Part shown: one piece after another, positions 51,272 through 59,297 of the stretch
Numbering within the stretch: position 1 is the stretch's first letter
How the letters are laid out: every line of letters starts with the position of its first letter
Source: Paenibacillaceae bacterium
GTDB taxonomy: Bacteria > Bacillota > Bacilli > Paenibacillales > NBRC-103111
DNA: 64,000 nucleotides
Direction: 5' to 3'
Assembly: GCA_029256185.1 (NCBI GenBank)
Contig: JAQSYI010000039.1
Span: forward strand, 42,965 to 106,964
The notes under the pieces: generated by a model
The model's database searches: none
Told to the model about the DNA's origin: nothing
The model's input: the letters and a program-made list of their open reading frames with translations, nothing else
Program-made: the position numbers and the translations under genes

Positions 51272-52778
51272 GGAAATGATTCCTTTGCGCCCAATGCCAG
51301 CGGGTGATGGCCTTGCTCTGCTCCATCCGCCTGATGCCGGCTGCTACCTTCTCCGCTTCCTCCCGCAGAAAGACGGAAGAAGGGAAGATGTGCATGGATT
51401 CATCCAGCAGTCCTTCGCTTTGCCGCAGGCAGGCCAGGGCCAGGGCGGTACGAAGGGCAGGGTCCTCCGGTGTTTGCGAGAGCAGGTATTCGAACATTCC
51501 GGAGGCCTGCACATAAGCGCCCCGGTAATACAGGATCTCGCCCAGGCAGCGGAGGCCGCGGGAGTCAAGGGCATTGGTCTGCATGGCCTGCAGGAAGAAA
51601 GCTGCCGCGCGCATCACATATCCGCTGCGGAACAGGGCGAAGGCAATGGACAGGGGTTCCGGCATGAAGGGCTGGAGCTCCTCCGCATAACGGTGCAGGC
51701 CCAGTGAGACCGCGCGTTCCTGCAGACTTTCGAGCTGGTAAGGTGTAAGCGGGGAGGCCATCCGGGCGACTTCGTTGTCTGCCAGAATCAGCTTGCATAA
51801 TAGATCGTCCATGGGCAAGCGGCAAGGGTCCCAGCCTGTCTGCTGCTCCTGAAACAGCATTGCCGCCTCTGCAATCCGACCTGTCCCAAGCAGAGCATCG
51901 AAGCGGAGCATGTTCAGGCGGGGGGCGGATGTCTGCTGTTGTTCCAGCGCCTCCAAAGCGGTATCATACGCGCCGATGCGCAGCATAAGACAGATCAGGT
52001 GTTCCTCCCTTTCCGGAGAGGCAGGGACACCCAGTCCAATTGCAGCGATGATTTCTTGATTGATTTTTCCTTGCTGCATAAGTTCGTCCGCCCAATAATA
52101 CAAGGGTCCGGTCTGTCTTCCCTGGTTATAGGACATGCGGAATGCTATTGCTGCTTCCTCGCTGCGTCCGCATTTTGCCGCATGTATTCCATGGATCAGC
52201 CATAATCCTGCGGGGTCCTGGTGGTTTTGATGGGACAGCGCCTGGAGGCTTGCCGCGAACGCTTCTTCATACCGGTTGGTCATGCCGTAGTAGCAGGATC
52301 TCGCAAACAACTGCTCCGTACTGGGATCTGCTTCGCTTAGCAGTTGCTCTGCCATCTCCCACTGGCGGGTGTCGAAGTAATACAAGAGCCTGTTCAGATC
52401 ATACCCCTGGTCTTCATGGAGGATGGGACGCGTATGAATGGACAGGTCCGGCAGCGGGAGAGTCTCGTACAATTCCACACATACGAACGGGGAGGCGGAG
52501 GCTAGAATATCCTCGGCATGGTACAGACGGCGGTAACGGCGGCTGCAGCAATCGGTCAGGTTCCAGGAATGGGGAGGGATGGTCAGACTTTCATGAGAAA
52601 ATTGCAGCAGTATTCTCGAAGCACCTGATTCGCGGAGAGCTTCTTTGACCTGCTGCCAATCTGTTCCCTGTACAGGATCGAATACTATAACGGGATAATG
52701 CCCTTCCTGCAGGTTATCCGGCTGCTGCTCATGGTCCACAGCAAGCAGAAGAATGGCAAGTTCATACACATGCAACAA
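51264..52778 (-). CDS. TPR protein of the glycosyltransferase cluster, probably 5'-truncated
   Basis: 504 residues from TTG 52778. No GT2 motifs; mostly TPR-like helices (AKCGRSEEAAIAFRMSYNQGRQ, GEILYYRGAYVQASGMFEYLL) after a mixed N-terminal region. The frame stays open about 115 bases upstream of this TTG and translates to plausible protein (PLTEDQCAIEACRHYAREF) up to a stop near 52891, with no ATG or GTG start. Just beyond lies a decayed mobile-element region. I infer that the original start was lost by insertion or deletion; the gene may still be read from the TTG, which has only a weak GGAG. Confidence 0.7.
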   Translation of the reverse strand: MLHVYELAILLLAVDHEQQPDNLQEGHYPVIVFDPVQGTDWQQVKEALRESGASRILLQFSHESLTIPPHSWNLTDCCSRRYRRLYHAEDILASASPFVCVELYETLPLPDLSIHTRPILHEDQGYDLNRLLYYFDTRQWEMAEQLLSEADPSTEQLFARSCYYGMTNRYEEAFAASLQALSHQNHQDPAGLWLIHGIHAAKCGRSEEAAIAFRMSYNQGRQTGPLYYWADELMQQGKINQEIIAAIGLGVPASPEREEHLICLMLRIGAYDTALEALEQQQTSAPRLNMLRFDALLGTGRIAEAAMLFQEQQTGWDPCRLPMDDLLCKLILADNEVARMASPLTPYQLESLQERAVSLGLHRYAEELQPFMPEPLSIAFALFRSGYVMRAAAFFLQAMQTNALDSRGLRCLGEILYYRGAYVQASGMFEYLLSQTPEDPALRTALALACLRQSEGLLDESMHIFPSSVFLREEAEKVAAGIRRMEQSKAITRWHWAQRNHFHE

Positions 52779-53068
52779 CTCCGTTTCGTTATTGGCCCAA
52801 ATGAACTCCCGGGCATAGTGCCGGCACGCCTCTATTGCGCATTGATCCTCTGTTAGCGGCAGGCGGGGCTTTTGGGGACTGCTTCTAGAGAGGCTGCGTT
52901 AGCCGTCTCTTGGGGCTGACTTCCCTGTAAATGGAGCGATTCGTTCGTGTTCATCGTGAGCAGGTTGTCATAGAGTGGAAGAAGCTGCCAGACTACTTCA
53001 AAGGATAGACAACTCGTAGCTTTAAGCCTTGTGGAGTTATTAGTCCAACGGAGAGTTTCGTATGCAAA

Positions 53069-53104
53069 AAAAATGGAGGATAACTGGCGTCATCCTCCAT
53101 TTTA
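53069..53104. terminator. Perfect hairpin in the mobile-element flank
   Basis: AAAATGGAGGAT and ATCCTCCATTTT around a 9-base loop. It lies between the TPR gene and the TnpB remnant; which transcript it would end is unclear. Confidence 0.6.
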
Positions 53105-53225
53105 TGAAGTTTATCATCCAAAGGTGAGAAGACTCCACCCTCTATAGGGAGGGGATGAATCAGCGATTCTCTCATGCGAACATACGTGCTATACTAATGG
53201 AAGTTCATTCGGGGAGGCGTGGCAC

Positions 53226-53431
53226 GTGATCGTACATCAAGCCTACCAATACCGGATCTATCCCAATGCGGAGCCCCCTTCGAGCCGACCAGTCAGCGGT
53301 GTCATGTCTGCGGTACGCTGCATCCCGAGGTAAAAAACCTTGGTATCCGGGAGTGGACCTGCAACGTCTGCGGGACCCATCATGATCGGGATGAAAATGC
53401 GGCACAAAATATCGCCAGGGTTGCGGTTTGA
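53226..53431 (+). pseudogene. tnpB (OrfB) pseudogene, internally deleted
   Basis: The first codons from GTG 53226 (VIVHQAYQYRIYPNAE) are the conserved TnpB N-terminus. The frame then shifts by one base near 53275 straight into the C-terminal zinc ribbon: CHVCG...HPEVKNLGIREWTCNVCGTHHDRDENAAQNI. A full TnpB is about 370-400 residues; roughly 300 residues including the RuvC Asp and Glu are missing, so it cannot cut DNA. GGGGAGG precedes the start. Confidence 0.85.
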
Positions 53432-53434
53432 CCT

Positions 53435-53549
53435 CCACCCTAGGAAAACTGCGGGAACCGCAGGGATCGCTTGCTCGTAAAGAGGGGGAGGCTCCTCTGT
53501 TCGCAAGAATCTCCCACTTCAAGCGTTGGCTAAGTGGGAGAGTGTTCAA
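53435..53549 (+). ncRNA. Probable omega-RNA/right-end region of the TnpB relic
   Basis: The segment after the zinc ribbon (GGGAACCGCAGGGATCGC..., CTCGTAAAGAG, then the CTCCCACTT hairpin) has the layout of the guide-scaffold RNA encoded at the 3' end of tnpB elements. It is retained although the nuclease is gone. Assignment by pattern only. Confidence 0.4.
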
Positions 53550-55271
53550 TTATACTTGTGCGTCCAGATAAACGTCAACAGTGGCTGAGCCGGCAGGCGC
53601 CGCCAGTGACAACCGGGTGTACTTGGCAAATCTTATGGGGACAACCACCATACCGTCTGTAAGCGTCCCGGTAACAGTATGGTCGGTGATCCACCGGGTA
53701 CCGTCTGAGCTGATTTCTACAAGTGCGTTGACGGTTACCGCTGCCACATCATTATACACGAGATAGGAATATACTTTGTACGGAAATGTGCTTTGCGTCA
53801 GCGAGGCTGCGGGCAATGGCGTGAATGCGGGAGAACTGACAGGCACACTGGCTACGGAGAATTGGTTGAAATTATTTTGGGAAATGGAGGAGAGGGTGCC
53901 GCCGACAATAGTTGCTGCGAGAATAGCGTCAATGGTGCCACCCAGCAGGTTGGCGTCAACAGTACCGCCAACAATGGTAACAGCTTCAATCGCGTTGAGC
54001 GTGCCGCCAACGATGGTGACGGCTTCGATGGCGTCGAGCGTGCCACCGACGATAGTAACAGCTTCGACAGCGTCAATGGTCCCGCCTACAATCGTAGTCG
54101 CCAGAACAGCGTCAATAGTACCACCCAGCAGATTCGCATCAACCGTACCACCGACAATGGTAACAGCTTCAATCGCGTTGAGCGTGCCGCCGACAATGGT
54201 GACGGCTTCGATCGCATCGAGTGTGCCACCTACAATCGTAGTCGCCAGAACAGCGTCAATAGTACCACCCAGCAGATTCGCATCAACCGTACCACCGACG
54301 ATGGTAACAGCTTCAATCGCGTTAAGCGTGCCGCCGACGATGGTGACGGCTTCGATGGCGTCGAGCGTGCCACCGACGATTGTAACAGCTTCGACAGCGT
54401 CAATGGTCCCGCCTACAATCGTAGTCGCCAGAACAGCGTCAATAGTACCACCCAGCAGGTTCGCATCAACGGTACCACCAACAATGGTAACAGCTTCAAT
54501 CGCGTTGAGCGTGCCGCCAACGATGGTGACGGCCTCGATCGCATCGAGCGTCCCGCCGACAATCGTAGTCGCTAGAACAGCGTCAATAGTACCACCAAGC
54601 AGGTTCGCATCAACGGTACCACCGACGATAGTAACAGCTTCAATCGCGTTGAGCGTGCCGCCGACAATAGTGACGGCCTCGATCGCATCGAGCGTCCCGC
54701 CTACAATCGTAGTCGCCAGAACAGCGTCAATAGTACCACCCAGCAGATTCGCATCAACCGTACCACCGACGATAGTAACAGCTTCAATCGCGTTGAGCGT
54801 GCCGCCAACGATGGTGACGGCTTCGATGGCGTCGAGTGTGCCACCGACGATAGTAACAGCTTCGACAGCGTCAATGGTCCCGCCAACGATAGTAGTCGCC
54901 AGAACAGCATCAATAGTACCACCCAGCAGGTTCGCATCAACGGTACCACCAACAATGGTAACAGCTTCAATCGCGTTGAGCGTGCCGCCAACAATGGTGA
55001 CGGCCTCGATGGCGTCGAGCGTGCCGCCGACAATCGTTGCTGAAACAGTACCTCCGGTAATTGTAGCAGAAACCGTACCGCCAAGTATGGTTGCAGAAAT
55101 CGTACCGGCTGTGATGGTAGCTCCCAATACCGCAGTAACGGTATTTACGTCTCCGATGTTCACTCTGCCTGTACTGTCGGTATTAATAGGAATGATACTC
55201 GCCCCGTCCGTGCCGAAAATTAAAGTTTGCAGGGTACTGGGATCGAGATTGAACACAGAAAAGTTAGGCAT
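53550..55271 (-). CDS. GGT-repeat surface protein with C-terminal DUF6385-like domain
   Basis: 573 residues. A short N-terminal domain (1-45), a lead-in of degenerate repeats (GTISATILGG, GTVSATITGG), then seven higher-order repeats of 48 or 61 residues in the order long-short-short-long-short-long-short. Each is assembled from VGGTLDAIEAVTI, VGGTLNAIEAVTI, VGGTVDANLL, GGTIDAVLATTI and, in long units, VGGTIDAVEAVTI. A 100-residue C-terminal domain follows (VYSYLVYNDVAAVTVNALVE) of DUF6385 type. The regular GGT turns suggest a parallel beta-solenoid. No signal peptide, as in spore-coat or exosporium proteins. ATG has AAAGGAGGTAAAAATAA. Next to GT2-TPR enzymes. Confidence 0.85.
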   Translation of the reverse strand: MPNFSVFNLDPSTLQTLIFGTDGASIIPINTDSTGRVNIGDVNTVTAVLGATITAGTISATILGGTVSATITGGTVSATIVGGTLDAIEAVTIVGGTLNAIEAVTIVGGTVDANLLGGTIDAVLATTIVGGTIDAVEAVTIVGGTLDAIEAVTIVGGTLNAIEAVTIVGGTVDANLLGGTIDAVLATTIVGGTLDAIEAVTIVGGTLNAIEAVTIVGGTVDANLLGGTIDAVLATTIVGGTLDAIEAVTIVGGTLNAIEAVTIVGGTVDANLLGGTIDAVLATTIVGGTIDAVEAVTIVGGTLDAIEAVTIVGGTLNAIEAVTIVGGTVDANLLGGTIDAVLATTIVGGTLDAIEAVTIVGGTLNAIEAVTIVGGTVDANLLGGTIDAVLATTIVGGTIDAVEAVTIVGGTLDAIEAVTIVGGTLNAIEAVTIVGGTVDANLLGGTIDAILAATIVGGTLSSISQNNFNQFSVASVPVSSPAFTPLPAASLTQSTFPYKVYSYLVYNDVAAVTVNALVEISSDGTRWITDHTVTGTLTDGMVVVPIRFAKYTRLSLAAPAGSATVDVYLDAQV

Positions 55272-55345
55272 TTATTTTTACCTCCTTTCATTTCTATAAG
55301 CTATGTTTTGTTGAATCTGGATGGTATAGGTAGTCACCACAGAAG

Positions 55346-55373
55346 AATCATATGTGCACAGCCTTTTTTTGGT
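55346..55373 (-). promoter_or_regulatory. SigK-like promoter candidate for the repeat protein
   Basis: Minus strand ACC-N16-CATATGATT resembles the mother-cell SigK pattern (AC, then CATAnnnTA). It is 75 bases upstream of the start codon. One mismatch in the last position of the -10. Confidence 0.35.
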
Positions 55374-55500
55374 AAAGGTCTTTTTCGCAGCGGTATGAAT
55401 GCAACATAGGAAAAACGACCCTTATCCCGCTACCAATGCATCTACTATTTGTCAAGGACATGTTTGCAACTCTATCAGGGAATAAATAGGCAGAGCTGCG

Positions 55501-55680
55501 TCAATGAACTCGAAATTTCGACTACAACGGGGCAAAGTGCCCCGATCAAAAGTCAATAAACTCGAAATTTCGACTACAATGGGGCAAAGTGCCTCGATAA
55601 AAGACCAATCAACTCGACTTTTCGACTACATTGGGTGAAACAGCCTGCACAAGAGGCCAATGCATTCTATTTTTCCAACA
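55501..55680. repeat. 52-bp tandem repeat, three copies and a degenerate fourth
   Basis: Units begin at 55501, 55553, 55605 and 55657 (all spaced 52). The core is CAAT-n-AACTCGAAATTTCGACTACA followed by TGGGGCAAAGTGCC. AAATTT and the GGGGC..GCCCC arms are palindromic. No unique spacers, so it is not a CRISPR array. The gap 55272-55889 holds no gene. Confidence 0.85.
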
Positions 55681-55682
55681 CA

Positions 55683-55711
55683 ATAAAAAACTCGGGCTAA
55701 ATTAGCCCGAG
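55683..55711 (-). terminator. Terminator of the helicase operon
   Basis: CTCGGGCTAA/ATTAGCCCGAG perfect hairpin; on the minus strand it is followed by TTTTTTATTG. It lies 180 bases past the SNF2 helicase stop. Confidence 0.82.
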
Positions 55712-55889
55712 GCAAAATGGAGAGATCATTATATCAGGACGCCAGCACACTCATATGCTGCATTTACAACATAAGCCTGCCCAATCCATACCACATGTTC
55801 CTGACTGCTATGTTCCGGATATGGACAGACACTTTCCGAGAGCGGTATCCAGTCGTGCCGCGTTCAGCCTCCGGCCTGTCATGTCCCAA

Positions 55890-58800
55890 TCAGCTTCCTT
55901 CAAGCGGAGCGAGGGACAGAATCTCCCGGATTTCCTGCTCGGTCAGGGTGGACAGAGATTCCTGGCCGGGCTGGATCACTTCGTCGATCAGGCTTTTCTT
56001 GCGCTGCTGAAGCTCGTACATCTTGTCTTCCACGGTGCCTTGGGCCACCAGTCGGATCACCTGCACCACGTTCTTCTGGCCGATCCGGTGGGCCCGGTCT
56101 GCCGCTTGCTCCTCCACCGCGGGATTCCACCACAGATCGTAGAGGATAACAGTGTCCGCTCCGGTCAAATTCAATCCGGTTCCGCCGGCCTTGAGTGAGA
56201 TGAGGAACAGATCCCGCTGCCCTTGATTGAAGCGGGTGCATAGTTCAACCCGGTCTGCCGCGGGAGTGGACCCGTCCAGATAGAAGAACGGCACGCCCTG
56301 GCTGCCCAGCTCCCGTCCGATCAGGCTGAGCATCTGGGTGAATTGGGAGAAGACCAGCATGCGCTTCCCCGCGCTGCGGCATTCCTCGATCAGTTCCAGC
56401 AGCATCTCGAATTTGGCGGAGCCTCCGTCATAACCCTCCACGAACAGGGAGGGATGGCAGCATAGCTGGCGCAGCCGGGTAAGTCCGGCCAGAATCTTGA
56501 TCCGGTTCTTCTGGAATGTTTCCTCGTTCAGATGCTTTACCGTCTCGGCCTGAAGCTGGGCCAGATAGGCCACGTACAGCTTCTTCTGCTCCGGCAGCAG
56601 CTCCGAAGCCTGCAGCGATTCGATCTTCTCGGGCAGCTCCTTCAGCACATCACGCTTTAAGCGGCGCAGCAGGAACGGACGGATTCTCCTGGCCACCGAT
56701 TCCCGCGGGAGCTCGTTGAATGCCTTGCGGGAAGGGAACAGTTGGGGAAACACTGCATCATAGATGGACCACAGCTCCTCCAGCCGGTTCTCTACAGGGG
56801 TTCCCGTCAGAGCGAAGCGGTATTGCGCCTGCAGCTCCTTGACCGCTTGAGCGGTCTGGGTAGCGTGATTCTTGAACACCTGGGCCTCATCCAGAATCAG
56901 GGTGTGAAAGGAACGCCCGGCATACAGCTCCATATCCCGCCGCAGCAGGGGATACGAGGTAATGAGAACATCAGCCTGAGTAAGGTTCTTCACGGCGCTG
57001 CTGCGCTCCACCTTGGTGCCGTCTGCTATGACAGCCTTCATGTCAGGCGCAAACCGGTTCAGCTCATTGCGCCAGTTGTAGACAAGAGAGGCGGGGGCAA
57101 TGATCAGAGCGGGCTTGGCCAGCGACCGGATTTCGGGCAGCGCGGAAACCAGGAAGGTTATCGCCTGCACCGTTTTGCCCAGCCCCATGTCATCGGCCAG
57201 AATGCCGCCGAAGCGGTAATAAGCCAATGTCTTCAGCCATTGATAGCCGTATTTCTGGTAGTCCCGCAGCACCGTCTGCAAGCTGTCCGGGACTGGGAAA
57301 TCCAGATTGTCCGGGTTGCGCATATTTTCCAGCAGCTGGCGGAGGCTCTTGCCCAGCTTGACGGTATTCCTCTCGGACCCGGAGTTCTGCAAGTGCAGCG
57401 CCCGTACGGCGGGCAGGCGGAGCTGTTCACCCGTCAGATCTCCCCTGACCATGCCCAGCTCGTTGATCATCCGGGTAATTTCCTGGAATTCCGCAGTCTC
57501 CAGAGGCATCAGCGCCCCATTGGGAAGCCGGTGGTACCGCCGTTTCTCCACCAGGGATTGCAGCACGCCGCGGATATCCTCATCCGGGATTCCATCGAGA
57601 TCGAAGCGGAATTCCAGCCAGTCGGTCCGTTCGTCCACCTCCACCTTCACCTTGGGCGGATCAAGATTCGTAATCAGTCTGGTCTTGACTGCTGAGGTGG
57701 CGTAGATCTCCAGCAGGTGCTCCAGTTGGGGAACAGTGTGATACAGAAACTCATATTCCCCTTCCTCATCCTCCATGAAATAACCGCTCTCCGAACGGGC
57801 AAAGGAGTTGCGCTCCAGCAGCTCGAGAATGGCCTGCTCCCGTTCGCCGTCCCGCATGAGAATCCGGTCCTCGCCCCGGCTTTTGGCGCCCCCTTCCAGT
57901 GGATTAAGCACAATATCCCCATATTGAAATTCCAGGCCGGCAAGCAGCCGGTTGCGCACCCGGTCCAGATAGAGCCTGGCCTTAAGGGGGGAGCGCACGA
58001 TCTTATCCGAGACAGTCTGGGAAATCTTCACCTGTCCCAGCTTCATCAGGCGGGGTACGGCCCGTTCCATAAAGCTCTCCATCTGCTCCTTGGGAATCTG
58101 CACCTGCTCCCGGCGGGAATTCTCAAGCAGCTGCTTCAGCTCCAGCAGGCGCTTGCACTGGTCGGGCGGAACCTGCACCAATCTGTCCCCCGCTATGACA
58201 ATGTTATAGGCATCCAGCACAATCAGCTCATCCAGACCATGGACCGCCATCTGATACCCTGGCGCCTGGGGCACTTCGTCGAATTCGAATTGCAGGGGAA
58301 GGGGTTCAGCGCTTAAAGAAAGGCCGGGGATGATTCGGCTGTTTACCTCCACCTTGACCAGTGGAGCTTGGGCCAGCAGTCCGGCAAAAGACTCCCATGC
58401 GTAGGGAGGGATCAGCAGCATCCTTTCTCCGCTTAAGAGTCTGCTTTGGAAGCTTAAGGAGGTATTGATTTCTTTATATAGCTTGTCCTGGCGGTAAATC
58501 TGCTTCAGCTGTTGAATAACGGCATCATCCGCCTCGCGCAAACCATGCAGCTTGGGCTCATAGGTGAAGTTTTTGGCGAAAACAACGGACTTTCCTTGCT
58601 CCAGGTGATCGAGAAAATCCCGGATTTTCTGGACAATGTACAGCCGCTTGGGGCCAATCCTCAGCTCCAGGCCGAACAGAGAGCGACGGTACCCGAAGAG
58701 AAACAGCTTCAGCACAAATTCAACATCCAGCGCTGTTCTGGTGTCAATGCGGGGCTGCATGCCTGTGGGCAATGTCGGCCGGTCCGTGAACAGCTCCATC

Positions 58801-59297
58801 ATTCCTCTTAACAGCCGTGAATCCCCGGCAACAGAACCGGCAATGGCAGGGGCAGAACGGGCTGAGGCAGAGCGGGCGGAGTCTGAGAAAATTTGAGCGG
58901 CGGCGTCTGGAGGGGAGATGAAGCGCGGCGTCAATTGTCCCTGCAGTCCTAAGGGCAGCTTGTCATCGGACAAGGAGGGAGCATAGGAACGGACAGGATC
59001 ATCATCTCCGTGTTGCCGTTCCCGAATATCCAGCAATACAGCGGCTATATGTTTGCAGTAATTATCGTAGGTAAAAAAGGCGGGGCAAGTACATTCCGCA
59101 TCCACATCCCCGTTTCTGTCCATCCACACATCCACTTGGTACTGGTCGGTTCCTTTAACAGTCGCTTCATAAGTACCGGAGGCCGGATCGAATTTGCTGA
59201 AGCTGACCTTGTTGTCCAGGAAATAGTCCTCGCCCCGGCTGTAGGAGGTTTGTCCGCATAATTGCTTGATGACCCGTTTGGTTAATTGAAAGCTCAT
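55890..59297 (-). CDS. SNF2-family DEAD/DEAH helicase with SWIM zinc finger
   Basis: 1135 residues. SWIM zinc finger near the N-terminus (CTCPAFFTYDNYCKHIAAVLL, about 69-90), bacterial SNF2-associated domain in the middle, then a Swi2/Snf2 ATPase: motif I ILADDMGLGKTVQAI, Ia, II LDEAQVFKN, III ALTGTPVENRLEELWS, V/VI TGLNLTGADTVILYDLWWNPAVEEQAADRAHRIGQ. DNA translocase of the HepA/RapA-like type; a role in transcription or DNA repair is likely but unproven. It overlaps the WYL regulator gene by 4 bases. Not accompanied by defence-island partners. Confidence 0.93.
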   Translation of the reverse strand: MSFQLTKRVIKQLCGQTSYSRGEDYFLDNKVSFSKFDPASGTYEATVKGTDQYQVDVWMDRNGDVDAECTCPAFFTYDNYCKHIAAVLLDIRERQHGDDDPVRSYAPSLSDDKLPLGLQGQLTPRFISPPDAAAQIFSDSARSASARSAPAIAGSVAGDSRLLRGMMELFTDRPTLPTGMQPRIDTRTALDVEFVLKLFLFGYRRSLFGLELRIGPKRLYIVQKIRDFLDHLEQGKSVVFAKNFTYEPKLHGLREADDAVIQQLKQIYRQDKLYKEINTSLSFQSRLLSGERMLLIPPYAWESFAGLLAQAPLVKVEVNSRIIPGLSLSAEPLPLQFEFDEVPQAPGYQMAVHGLDELIVLDAYNIVIAGDRLVQVPPDQCKRLLELKQLLENSRREQVQIPKEQMESFMERAVPRLMKLGQVKISQTVSDKIVRSPLKARLYLDRVRNRLLAGLEFQYGDIVLNPLEGGAKSRGEDRILMRDGEREQAILELLERNSFARSESGYFMEDEEGEYEFLYHTVPQLEHLLEIYATSAVKTRLITNLDPPKVKVEVDERTDWLEFRFDLDGIPDEDIRGVLQSLVEKRRYHRLPNGALMPLETAEFQEITRMINELGMVRGDLTGEQLRLPAVRALHLQNSGSERNTVKLGKSLRQLLENMRNPDNLDFPVPDSLQTVLRDYQKYGYQWLKTLAYYRFGGILADDMGLGKTVQAITFLVSALPEIRSLAKPALIIAPASLVYNWRNELNRFAPDMKAVIADGTKVERSSAVKNLTQADVLITSYPLLRRDMELYAGRSFHTLILDEAQVFKNHATQTAQAVKELQAQYRFALTGTPVENRLEELWSIYDAVFPQLFPSRKAFNELPRESVARRIRPFLLRRLKRDVLKELPEKIESLQASELLPEQKKLYVAYLAQLQAETVKHLNEETFQKNRIKILAGLTRLRQLCCHPSLFVEGYDGGSAKFEMLLELIEECRSAGKRMLVFSQFTQMLSLIGRELGSQGVPFFYLDGSTPAADRVELCTRFNQGQRDLFLISLKAGGTGLNLTGADTVILYDLWWNPAVEEQAADRAHRIGQKNVVQVIRLVAQGTVEDKMYELQQRKKSLIDEVIQPGQESLSTLTEQEIREILSLAPLEGS

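Larger units (their letters stand above)
53219..53549 (+). mobile_element. IS200/IS605-type element remnant (TnpB relic)
   Basis: Contains both ends of a tnpB frame with the middle deleted, then a GC-rich 3' region and a right-end hairpin CTCCCACTT...AAGTGGGAG followed by AGTGTTCAAT, typical of IS200/IS605 right ends. No tnpA. The right end touches the stop codon of the repeat-protein gene. The left boundary is not certain and may lie near 53130. Confidence 0.75.

Noticed and set aside
52934..53008. 24-codon frame starting MERFVRVHREQ upstream of the TnpB relic
   Set aside because: Short, no ribosome site, family not recognised; probably decayed mobile-element sequence.
53776..55299. A 507-codon open frame antisense to the repeat protein
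   Set aside because: It mirrors the repeats (TVPPTMVTAS units), has no ribosome site, and the opposite frame has a perfect site, defined terminal domains and a family match.
55501..55680. CRISPR array
   Set aside because: Units are contiguous 52-bp tandem copies with no unique spacers, and no cas genes are present.
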